A stretch of 64,000 bases of DNA from Hirudo medicinalis (taxonomy: Eukaryota; Annelida; Clitellata; Hirudinida; Hirudinidae), in contig MPNW01000010.1 of the NCBI GenBank assembly GCA_011800805.1, positions 22,356 to 86,355 on the forward strand, read 5' to 3'. Made by a program: the position numbers and the translations under genes. The first letter of the stretch is position 1; every line of letters begins with the position of its first letter. Under the pieces are notes generated by a model, which searched no databases, had not been told where the DNA came from, and saw only the letters and a list, made by a program, of their open reading frames with translations. This document shows positions 24,101 through 52,107 of this stretch, piece after piece.

Positions 24101-27100
24101 CCCCTCAGAATTATCAGAGTGAAGACTTGAAAAACTATTCAACTGAAGACAACAATCAAGCAGTTGAATATTCTGCCAACAGGGAATCCTCGTTCGATTA
24201 CGAGGCCATCATGAGGAAGAAGAAGCCAAAGACAGTCTTCACGGACGAAGGTCTTGGACTCACTGATGACGAACTTACGAGGTTGAACCAACTCCTGCAA
24301 GACGAGGAAAGGAGCACCGACGCAAACAGCCAAAACATCGACCACAGCCACAACGACAACGACATCACATCGACGCACGAACGCAGCAACACTTTTGTCT
24401 TCCAGGCGAATCCAGGTGGAGAGGAAGAACTTGGTGACGATGATAACGATCTCGGATATTCAGATTACCTGAACCGTGGCGAAATGATTGATCGGACTGA
24501 TGAGAATGATTACTCATCCGAGTGCAATTTCAACGAAGAAGAGCATTCTTCTCGTCTTTCCAATCCGTCCACTCTCACCAATACCACACCAGTCCTCCAT
24601 GTTCCTCCTCCCCCAGATTTCATTCCACCACCACCCAACTTCATTCCACCACCACCCCCTCAACTATCAACAGAGGAAGAAGAAGAAGAAGAAGAAGAAG
24701 ATGATGATGATGATGATACCCTGAGGAGTAGTGGTGAGGATGAATACAAGCATTTGGATGGTGTAGAGAACTACACCATCAACTTCGAAGAGAGGCAGAA
24801 GAACATCTGACGTCAGAAGCTGAAGTCAACGACCAACCAATGACTTACGACGACCAATTTTTCGATTATCAGGAACAGCCTGCTGACACCGACCACTACG
24901 ATTACTTCCAACCCGATGATCCACCTCCACCCCCCTCCGAAGAATTTCCGTGGACCGCGGGAGATGACCCAGTAGAAGACGATGGAGACACCTCTTTTCC
25001 AGCACCGCCTCCAGCGCCTCCGCCCCCTCCTTGTGATTGGTCGCCTCCGAGGTCTCAGCCAATGGAAATTTCGGCTCTGAAGGAATCTCTTAGCAACGTG
25101 AAACTGAGAAAAGTGTCGGGTGTGTTTAACAATCTATTATTTTATTATCCGCCATTTTACATTTTAATTTTTGATTAATTGATTGACTGATTGAAATTTC
25201 AACGAGGACTGCTGCAGGTTTCTGCTTTGCTGGACGCACGTCATGATGTGCACACATCAGTTATTTTGCACCGTGGTTATTCATATTTTGACATATTTTA
25301 AAATTAGAATTTGATATTTATTATGAGACAATGCATTTAAAATGTTGCACTTCCATATGTAATTTATTATTAATATGGCCATTGTTGCCAAAACTAACAA
25401 TAACTTATAGTAACATCATAATTTATTTTCTCGACCAAAAAGGAGCACAACCAGCTACTAACTATATAACAAAAAAGAGCCAAAAATGGCTCGAGATCAA
25501 CATTACATTGGAATTATTCTGGTATTATTACAACTATTACTGTTATAATTTTGTTACCAGCGATAATAATAATTATATTAATATAATATATTAATTAATT
25601 AATCCAGATGAAGAACTTTCGTCAGGGGCTCCTCCAAAGGACAGAGTATCGGATGCAGTGGGGATGATAGCAAACCTCATCCTGACGGGGGCCTACAAGT
25701 TGAAACCAACCGCTGCTGGTGCTGCACTGAGAAAGGACCAGAAAAATGGTGAAACAAAATAAATTTATTTCATGACATTTTTGACACAGGATTTAAAAAA
25801 GTAAAACGATATTGTTAAATTGAGTAACAATGCCATAATTTATTAATAAGATTAGATATCTTTAATGTGATTTTAGTAATGATATTGGTAATACGATCAT
25901 CATTAGTATTAAGATGACATCGAAGTCATCAAAAATCCTACAAACAAAAATTACCGCACTTTCATTTCAACAATGAATGCACTTGTTGAACGATTACAAA
26001 ATGTAGGACTTCCAAGAATTCGTCAAATATTGTTATTAAGTCCACGTTTGGATAACCTTCTGTATAAATTCTAAAGATTGTTCTCGATGATATTGGTATT
26101 GATCTTGATGGTGTTGTTGATGTTGTCGTTAAAGTTGTTGTTGATATTGTTGTCGATGTTGTTCTAGAAACAAGAGACGACACTGACGAACCAACAGCTC
26201 AGATCAACAACTCAGACGACACATTGTACTTGAATGCCTCGGAAGTTGACAACATGGCCTCCCACGACGTGCCTTTCCGTCCACCCATCATCAGTCAGAA
26301 ACCTCTCACGTTCGGAAACCAACGTAAGATTTTTTTTCTATTATAAAATAATTAATTTAGTTAAATTTTCATGAAATTCAGGTATGTATTTAAGGAATGC
26401 ACTTTTAATGTTTATATAATAAATGGTCTCTTGGGGAGATTCGATTTTATTTTTAATGATTTAAAATAATTATTAAAATTAGTTAATTAATAATCACATA
26501 TTTCTATATTTTATTAATACCCCGTTCCAATTATAAATAATTAATTGCGTATTTCCAAAACTTTCAGAAAATCAAAACGTAGTCTCCTTGATGAGCCCCA
26601 AGGAGAAATCCCCTCAAACTGTAAATGATGAGATAGGTGGGTTGTTTGGCTGCTAAAAGCAATAATTAAATTAATAAATAATTATAATTAATAAATAATT
26701 AATTACAATAAATAAATAATAATAATAATAATTATTATTATTAAATATACCATATTATAATATATATTATTAATATTACCACTATTATTACCACTATTAT
26801 TATTGTTATCATTATTATTATTATTATCATTATTATTATTGTTATCATTATTATTATTATTATTATTATTATTACATTATTATTATTATTAGTAGTAGTA
26901 GTGTTATTATTATTATTATTGTTGTTGTTATTGTTATATTGTAATTTTCACATTATTCCTGTCGGCTTTCCAGACGGTTAAGGATGAATCTGGAGCACTA
27001 TCAGGACTCTTAGTGATTCATCCAAGCACTTTCACAAGTAAAATATGGGCAGTGCCCAACAAGGAAACCTTAGGACGTTCTGGTATCAAATCCACTCTTT

Positions 27101-28897
27101 TTGCGAAGTCTTTTTTCGACATGCTGAATGCTCCTACGACTACTGGGACGACCTTGTTTTCACATTCCACATCCGGTTAATTTCGATCTCCAAAACCTCG
27201 TACTTGCTAGTTTTGTCAGCTTCTTTAGCGCGAAGTTTTTATCGTCAGGGACGGAAACATCAATTAGCATACAAGACTTGGAATTTCTGTCGTGGATGAC
27301 AACGTCAGGTCTGTTGGCTAAGACTTTTCTGTCCGTGATTATTGCGTAGTCCCACAAGATGGTATTCTCGTTTACATTTACCACACTTCGGGGTGTGTGT
27401 TCATACCACTTGTTGGGAACTTCACTACCCAATGGACATGGCTGGCCACCTGTCGTTATGTGACTTACGGTTTCTTGGGCCTTGCCATAGACTCTGCAAT
27501 TGCCATCTATCTGCTTCTTTAAAATCTTATGTTGATGGTATCTGGTATTGAGTGTCTGGTTCTAAGCTGCCATGATCAAGCTTTCAGTTTCTCCTTTGAG
27601 CCCTGCACTTCTTAACCAAGCACAACTTGCTTTTTGTCAACAAAAGGTTTTTCAAGGCTGCGAAAAATTGTCCATGAGTTGGTTTCTCCTGCATCTTTTC
27701 TATTCTCTCCTTCTCTATGATGTCCTTTAGCATCACTTTCGCTGTTTGAGCTGTTGACAAAAGCAAATATTTATTCTTTATTACCTTTGCTTCCTTCAGG
27801 AGAGAATATGTGGCCTTCCCAGCCTCACGCTTTTTTTTTTTACAAGCCTACAAAACCTATCTTTGCCCTGCTCAATATAGTCACTCAAATTGACCGTGGA
27901 GCAGCTGCAAGCAGACATCAACTGAACAAGTCCCGTACCTCCATTGCGCCTCTTAATGCACAGCCGACTAACATTTCCTTTCGGAAGATGAAGCCCATGC
28001 ATTTTAAGAAGCTTCCGAGTTTTCCGATCCATTTTCTCAATTTCAGACTTCCTTCATTGGCAATTGGCATGTTTTGGCGTTTGATTTGTTTGCCACCCTT
28101 CATCATAGCAATGGCACACTTGTCTTAGCAGACTTCCAGGCTAATATCATCAGTGAAGGTTTTTACTATGGATAACACTTTACTGAGATGGGCCTCAGTT
28201 CTGGTAAATATTTTAAGTCGTCCATGTAAAGTAAATGTGATGTTTGTTGATTCGATTCTAATTTATATCCTATGTTTAATCTATTGAGCATGTCAGACAG
28301 GGGTGTTAAAGCTAAACAAAATAAGAGGGGCGAGAGAAGGTCACCTTGGAAGATTCCTCTCTTAATGCTAATTTTATCAGCTGTTGTGCAACCTGACTGA
28401 TGATAGAACATGAGTTCAGTTTTCCAATCTCTCATTGAATATTCCACAAATCGGGCACAAATTGTGGCATGAGCCCGATACATATTGAGCGATGCCAAAA
28501 TTCAGGAATGAGGCACATTGTCAAAAGTGCCAGATTCCTCTTCATTCTGTTGGCAACCATTGTTGATAAGCAATTGATCCTTACAACCTCTTGACCTCTT
28601 CGACAACCTTTTTGTCCTATGGGTAATATTTAATCTTTATTATCATTATCATCATCATTATTTTTATTTCCACAATATCGTCGTGCTCCAAAAACACTTG
28701 AGGGGCTTAAGATATTGAGAACGTCGTACAAATGGGTGGGTTGAACCAACATCCGTAAAGAGGAGCATCTTTGAAGAAGGATTTGTGCTTTCGATTTGGA
28801 CTTCAAATGTTCATGTCTCCATGAAGTTCGCCGATGTTTGCCCCAGCACAATAGCAATAATAACAATAATAATAATATAATAATAATAATAATAATA

Positions 28898-28928
<31 letters not shown>

Positions 28929-29846
28929 CAATAATAACAATAATAATAATAATGATAACGACGGTGATAATAATACTGACAATGATAATGATACTGATAA
29001 TGGCAGTGATACTAATCAATGGTGATGATAGCATTTATTTTTCTGGCGTCATAAGCTATCAACAGACCCCGGATCTGGAACAGATAATTTTATAAATGTA
29101 TCCTCGACAGATGTCTCTGGAATACCTGGTTACCAAACTGTTCCTGATTCTGCTGCCCCGTGGAAGAAAGACCTGATTGAAAGAAAGAATCAGAAACTCA
29201 TTGAAAAATATATGGTCTGATCATTTTCAGATAATTATTATTATTATTATTTAATAATTTAAAAAAAAATTACATATATAAATATATAATATTATATTAT
29301 AAATTAAAACTATTAATAATTATATTATTAATATTCATGTTATTGTTAAGATTAATATTGTTAATATTGTAATTATTATTTAAATTCATTAATATTAATG
29401 CTGGAGACAAATGAACAGTTGAAAAATATACACAAGCTATAACACAATACATGTATTTGTATGTATTTATATGAGCAGGAGGAAAAAGAGAACAGGAAGT
29501 TGGAGGAGGACAAGTGGAAAGATGTCCCTGAGTGGAAGAAGCACCTGCTGATGGAAAAGGAGAAGAAGAAATGCTACAATCCAGTTGCTGTGAGTTTAAC
29601 AAAGTAGTTGTTCGTGTTTAAATATTCAATTATTAATATTAATATTATCATAATTATTTAAGTCATGTAATTAAATTCAAACGATTTTCAAATTAACTTT
29701 TTCATTTCTTTATTGACATGTTCATTAACTAGACTTGTTCATCTCAGGGCATGTTTAAAACCAAACAACCTCCAGTGGTCATGAAGAAGTCCGAAGCAGT
29801 CAACCAATGGAAGCAGAGACTTGCTCAGAATCAACAATCCAGCTGA
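21102..29846 (+). CDS. WH2-domain acidic/proline-rich actin-binding protein, espin/forked-like
   Basis: Not a family I can name with confidence. Eleven exons: 21102-21334, 21497-21678, 22944-22975 (32 nt), 23866-24733, 24799-25119, 25608-25748, 26168-26323, 26568-26636, 29066-29214, 29479-29589, 29748-29846, giving about 786 aa with every phase closing. After a short N-terminal region comes a Ser/Asp/Glu-rich stretch, poly-Pro runs (PPPPDFIPPPPNFIPPPPP), a Glu/Asp run, more Pro runs, and a WH2-like helix plus LKKV-type motif (SALKESLSNVKLRKVS), which binds monomeric actin in known families. Three C-terminal exons carry WKxxLxxxK motifs (APWKKDLIERKNQ, VPEWKKHLLMEKEKK, NQWKQRLAQ), reminiscent of espin, forked and taperin tails. 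The function is inferred as actin-filament organisation. The 65-bp intron at 24734-24798 is unusually short. An antisense LINE lies in intron 8. Confidence 0.75.
21799..22247 (+). mobile_element. hAT transposon remnant with 8-bp target duplication
   Basis: Exact 8-bp repeats GTCCAACC flank the element (21791-21798 and 22248-22255). Its ends are TTGTGGCGTAGC and GCTACGCCACTG, inverted repeats of a CAGTGGCGTAGC-type hAT terminus. Inside, two frames encode pieces of the hAT C-terminal dimerisation region: AFSKLKLI followed by a stop, then in another frame TRLTDLAFLSIEKELADG. The transposase is therefore a frameshifted, internally deleted fossil. It lies in intron 2 of the WH2 gene, in the same direction. 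Confidence 0.88.
26700..26945. repeat. (TTA)n / (AAT)n microsatellite cluster
   Basis: Long runs of ATTATT with GTT and AGT interruptions lie in intron 8 of the WH2 gene, at the 3' side of the antisense retrotransposon. Confidence 0.9.
26975..28560 (-). mobile_element. Degenerate non-LTR retrotransposon with C-terminal endonuclease-like domain
   Basis: On the minus strand, in order: an RT palm piece (28498-28166) with IKRGIFQGDLLSPLLF and the catalytic HLLYMDDLK; a downstream region with MDRKTRKLLKMHG and NGGTGLVQL (about 28040-27800); a piece with KPTHGQFF (27766-27584); a degraded zinc-knuckle-like segment (CRVYGKAQETVSHI, near 27500); a restriction-like endonuclease signature (RPDVVIHDRNSKSCMLIDVS, 27432-27160); and a terminal VVPVVVGAFSMSK...LLGTAHIL ending near 27018. 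These match the R2-type LINE layout. Frame changes, a poly-T run near 27832 and loss of knuckle cysteines show it is dead. It is truncated at its 5' end and lies antisense in an intron of the WH2 gene. Confidence 0.85.
28858..29030. repeat. (AAT)n-rich microsatellite
   Basis: Runs of AATAAT with AAC, GAT and GTA interruptions directly precede the exon starting at 29066. Confidence 0.9.
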
Positions 29847-31739
29847 CGTGTATCAGAACATCGTTCAATGGTCATCCGCTCAACCACCCTGAAGGTGCCT
29901 TGACCCCCTTTACAGCCTGACCTCGTACCCTAAACGACAAATCATTGAATTGTCACACGTGACTGCAGTCAATCACCTGCAAAGATGTGCCTTCATTGTT
30001 GCTCACAAATTATTTCGTCGTTGTGAACGTTGGTCATGTTTATTGTTGCATCCATAGTATCGATAGCATCCGTTGGTATCCACAGTAGTTCAATAATTTA
30101 ATAAAGCGTGTTTTCAAATTTATTCCTTGTTGTTCTGCTTGTTGTTGTGACTCTTCGCAATTGACGAGGACAGCAGTCATCACTTAACTAGCACCTCCTC
30201 CGATGAATTCAATCAAGCACATTCATTCACTCGATCATTCATTCATTCATTCATTCATTCATTCATTCATTCATTCACTCAACCAATCAATCATTCATTC
30301 GTCGGTGAATCAATCAACTAGCAATCAATCACCTAATCTGCAATCAACAAAGAGTTACATCTCGGGTGTAAATTCTTCTGAGTCACGTCTAACCATCTTA
30401 CCCAGGTCCTAAACACCTTCCATGTACATAGGTCTCGTCTGACAACACGAGATAAGGACTGAGGACAAAGTTTGATTAAAAATGTTGAATATCAATGCAA
30501 AATGGAAAGTCAATGGAGAGGAATCCAACGATTGATTGAGGAAAGAATGAAAAACTACGCATCTGGTTTCGGTATGTAACAACGGAAAGTCCGCGGGCGC
30601 CCGCTGCCATCATCATCATCATCATCGCCTATTACATCCTAGAATCGCCCACAATAATCACCATTCCCGCATCAGCATTACTATGACCATCAGCACCAGC
30701 ATCATCCGTAATCATTAACATCGTCATCAATTAAGCACAACAGGCACACATCGTAACAGTGCGAAAAATTGATCAATCAAGTGCTGAGGAGCGTCCATCA
30801 CTTCCGTCGATGATATCCACGACGTCACCACATCCATCACAACATCACATCTATCACGTAAGATGATCACATCACCACACCATCACATCACCACATCACA
30901 TCCATGACATCACCCCGTCATCACTTTATTGCAGGTAAACAGGCCTTTGACGATTGAAAGGTGCCTAGCGAGAAGTACTCCTAAACGGTGCAACTTCTAC
31001 ACAAGGAGAAGAAAAAATACTACAACAAGAACAACAACAACGTTTTCGTCATGATGATGATGATGTTGATGATGATAATGCTGACAATTACGGTGTGCGA
31101 TAAAGTGACGACGACTATGACGATGGCGATGATGATGATGACGATGATGCAGTAAGAATTAGAGCGCAACACGATAAAGCATCGATGAAAGATTGAGTGA
31201 TTCATCCTAAAGGTTTTGTACAAAAAAGAGTTCTTCTGATCTGAAAAAAGCAAATAAATGTCAATTTAGAAACAAAAAAAGGAATCAAATGAAGGATACA
31301 AATTTAAAAAAAAAAATTTTTTAAATCAAGAAGAAACCAATCAAAAAGTCAAAAGAATGAATGTCGCTTGGAGCGAAACTCGATCGTTCGAAAAAAATCT
31401 GATTCACACGAGAGAGGCACTTGCGTAATTCGGGGGTTGCACAAAAAAGAAGAAAAAATAAAGAAAAAGAATGCGTGCAAGAACGTGCATTGCAGTGCTG
31501 ACCGAGGACAAGATGAATGCAGAACTCTGAGACGACTACGACGACAACCAGCTTGACTCTGCCACCTCAAATAAGGCGATTATCTCCTCATCAACAACTT
31601 CACGACAACCTGCTCAGATGTTCGCTTATGAATGTCATCAACTTCCAGACGACAGACCTGGAGTTCAAACTTGGAGAAATAAAAGTGAACGTTTTAAAGA
31701 CTAAAATGAAATGAAACGAAATCACGAGATTGAAAAAGT
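29847..31739. other. Convergent 3' ends of the WH2 and PKC genes
   Basis: Contains an AATAAA at 30100-30105 for the plus-strand gene and a minus-strand AATAAA at about 30926 that could serve PKC. The rest is (ATTC)n at 30236-30276, CAT-rich and GAT-rich tracts and AT-rich filler. No exon is recognised. Confidence 0.55.
30236..30276. repeat. (ATTC)n microsatellite
   Basis: About ten tandem ATTC units. Confidence 0.95.
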
Positions 31740-48092
<16,353 letters not shown>

Positions 48093-48675
48093 TTCTAATT
48101 CAAAACAACACTAATCTCTGCCAGGATATCGGCCTCGTCCGGCTAAGAAAGTAACGCACAGGAGAAAGAGGATATGAAGAAACTGCTCGCAGTCCGACTA
48201 GTGTGCACTCATGCGTCCCGCTCCGTGTCGATTTCGACTTGTAAGTAAAAATAAGTTCCATATATAGCTGCATTCTAAGTGGAAATATTAATTGTAGATC
48301 CTTTCTTCTTTTGAATAGAAATGATCGGGTCACCAAATCCATTTGAAAGTTGTGAAACTCAGGTTCGTTCAGGCCTCACCTGATCATTTACTGTTTACAA
48401 AAACTTTATTTTTATTTTTTTTAATTAATCAACAGAAAATTACAAATCTTCTTGTTTGGCGCTTATGTTGTAATTTTGTTCAATAATATTTAGATAGTCT
48501 ACCCGAAATAACATAATTTAATTTAAAAAATATTTTTATATTATTCTTGTCAAATATATTGTTGCTGTACGTTTTAAAATTTATTTCACAATTAATATTT
48601 ACTAAAGCGCTTAAAGTTGCCAACTTATGCAATCGGTACTTATTGTCTTTTGGTTTGTATATTTGTAGTTCGGAC
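48093..48675. promoter_or_regulatory. Divergent promoter region shared by PKC and acyl carrier protein
   Basis: The two start codons face away from each other across 583 bp, so this interval must hold both 5' UTRs and transcription starts unless a distant non-coding exon exists. I see no convincing TATA box or initiator and do not place individual sites. Confidence 0.5.
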
Positions 48676-50037
<1,362 letters not shown>

Positions 50038-50236
50038 GATAGTTGCAGCTTTAATTAAACATGTAGGAGAGTGGTTCAAATGGAAATCAAACTTTGACTT
50101 GTTTTTAAGAACCCACTTTTACTGGAAACAAATAATAAATAACATCTCAGAAGGACTACATTTCTCTGACCAGGTGGTTTATTTCTAACATTGTTGGTAC
50201 ATAATAATGGCATCGTTTGTGTGTGTGTGTGTGTGT

Positions 50237-50290
50237 TTAATTAACGTCCATTTCATAACTAGATGATTAGGACGGTTGGCATCGTTTCCA
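50237..50290. repeat. Dispersed repeat sharing TTAATTAACGTCCATTTCAT
   Basis: The 20-mer is also present near 12507, and the following TGATTAGGACGGT also occurs near 60011 next to a tRNA-like sequence. It may be part of a SINE family. Confidence 0.45.
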
Positions 50291-51257
50291 GTAGTTGGCC
50301 TAATAATTTGTTGGCTATTGAATAGGATTTGGTGGCTGACCTAGCCCACCATCGTGTGAAATTTTGCCAAGTTGCATTAAGATTAATGTAAACTATTTGT
50401 ACATCTAGCCAGGCCTGAACTTGAGTTCTTTGCAGAAATACTAATTGTGAAAAGTCGTGATTTGGTTAGATGAGCGTCATATGGACTGAGCTGTGTGCAT
50501 CTAGTAGCTGAGTGGGTGTGGGGCTTACGAACTGCTAACGAGATCAGGTCGGAAATCCATTGTGGAGAGGTTCAAGAAATGAGCAGTCAGCAAAGAAGCC
50601 GTTGTCAAGCAATTTTTTGGCCATTTGGTACAGTACAGTAATTTAGCGGTAGACAATATTCAAAGACCTGAATGAACAGTTCACGAGTTCTCACAAGGGG
50701 TCCGACCCCTTTTCACTACTTATGGAGGATGACGAAGAATATTGGCTGTCACAGGGACGCCCGCATTTGGCTGGTGGCACCCAGCTCATAATTCGGCGTG
50801 CAGCGCAAACGAGTCTAGAGTTGTCTTTCTCACCGCAGGAATACAGTAACTCATTTAATGGTAAATTTTAATGTTTCTTACGAAATAATATTCATTATTA
50901 TTATAGTCCTGGCTTACTTACTAGTTGCTTATTTCTGATGGAAAAGGCTCCAACATTTCGTGTCACGACGAGATGGAGCAGACGAAATTTTGAAAAGGAC
51001 CACGTGAGGTGGTGGAAGTTTGGCAGGATTTAACTTGTTGCGTTATTATTCTTCGTTGAATAAACGTAGATGGTCTAATCTTCCAGTGAGTTAACGAGCT
51101 ACAAGTGACGAGGATAATGGAAACAGCTACTCTCCCGAAGCATCTCTTAGATCAATAAATCTAAGTGATACGAAACGAAGCTAAGTCACCAAAATCCAAT
51201 AGTTTCCAAATTACCCCTCAAAGAATGAATAGGGTCGGACTTGGCATTAGACCTAAG

Positions 51258-51466
51258 CAGGGCCGCAGACAGAAATTTCAGACCCCTGGGCACAGCACCT
51301 ACGGGCTCCCACGCTACTTCAATTTAGGTGTGGAAAAATAAAAAAAAAAAAAAGGTCGCGATCGAAAAATTGTAGTACTTTGTGGTACCAACTATTTTCA
51401 ATTATCAGTACTTTAATACCAGGGCCTCAAAAAATTGATGGGCCCCTGCCCCTCTCGGCGGCATTG
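51258..51466. mobile_element. hAT-type MITE with 8-bp target duplication
   Basis: Flanked by GACCTAAG (51250-51257) and GACCTATG (51467-51474), matching at 7 of 8. The termini CAGGGCCGC and GGCGGCATTG are imperfect inverted repeats. 209 bp, non-coding, with a poly-A run inside. Confidence 0.7.
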
Positions 51467-52107
51467 GACCTATGACTGAAACGTCTTAAGGACTGCACAA
51501 TACCTACATCGAGCAAGACGCAGTCCATGCAGAGATCAGCCCTAGCACACCTCAACATCTTTCATCAACGTGTACTCATTCTCTGAGACCCCTAAGAAGC
51601 TGCCATCCACCAAAAAGACTCATCAAGGACACCAGCTCTGGGGCCCTCTTCAACTGCAAAGGGAAGTCTTATCTTCTAGTACATTAATGGTTACGACAGT
51701 CTGCTGCCACTTTGTGCTGTCATTTAGACGACATTTATCAAAGCATTCACACTGCAAAACACATAACAAATAATTAAACCACTAAAACTTTAAAAAACTT
51801 GCAACAAAATGTATTTTAAAATCTTTAAGATAATTTCAAGTGAGATGAGTTTAGAACAACATATGTACAATATGGACAAATCTTAGTTAAGTCAAATCTG
51901 AATGTTGGTACATTCATAGCATGCGACAATTCCTGCATTTTCAAACAAAAGTAGGTAAAATGAAGCTGCATTTGGCTCAGCCTCTTGCCTTGGCCTCAAA
52001 TGCCAGTCCTTTAACAACATCCATTTAGAAACTCCTCAAACCATAAGGCCTTTTCTTAACTCCTAAGTGCACTTATATTTACATTACAACAAATCAATGT
52101 TGTGAAA

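Larger units (their letters stand above)
50038..52107. other. Spacer between the acyl carrier protein and Notch 3' ends
   Basis: Holds both 3' UTRs, a (GT)n tract at 50219-50236, a repeat starting TTAATTAACGTCCATTTCAT that recurs near 12507, and a hAT-type element at 51258-51466. No further gene is seen. Confidence 0.6.

Noticed and set aside
24488..24724. Alternative frames over the poly-Pro/GAA tract of the WH2 gene
   Set aside because: Low-complexity shadows; only the frame that joins neighbouring exons in phase is kept.
27045..28128. Plus-strand frames in the retrotransposon
   Set aside because: Antisense shadows of the reverse transcriptase and endonuclease pieces.
51570..51773. Short plus-strand frame between ACP and Notch
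   Set aside because: No domain, no neighbouring exon in phase, and composition like the surrounding spacer.
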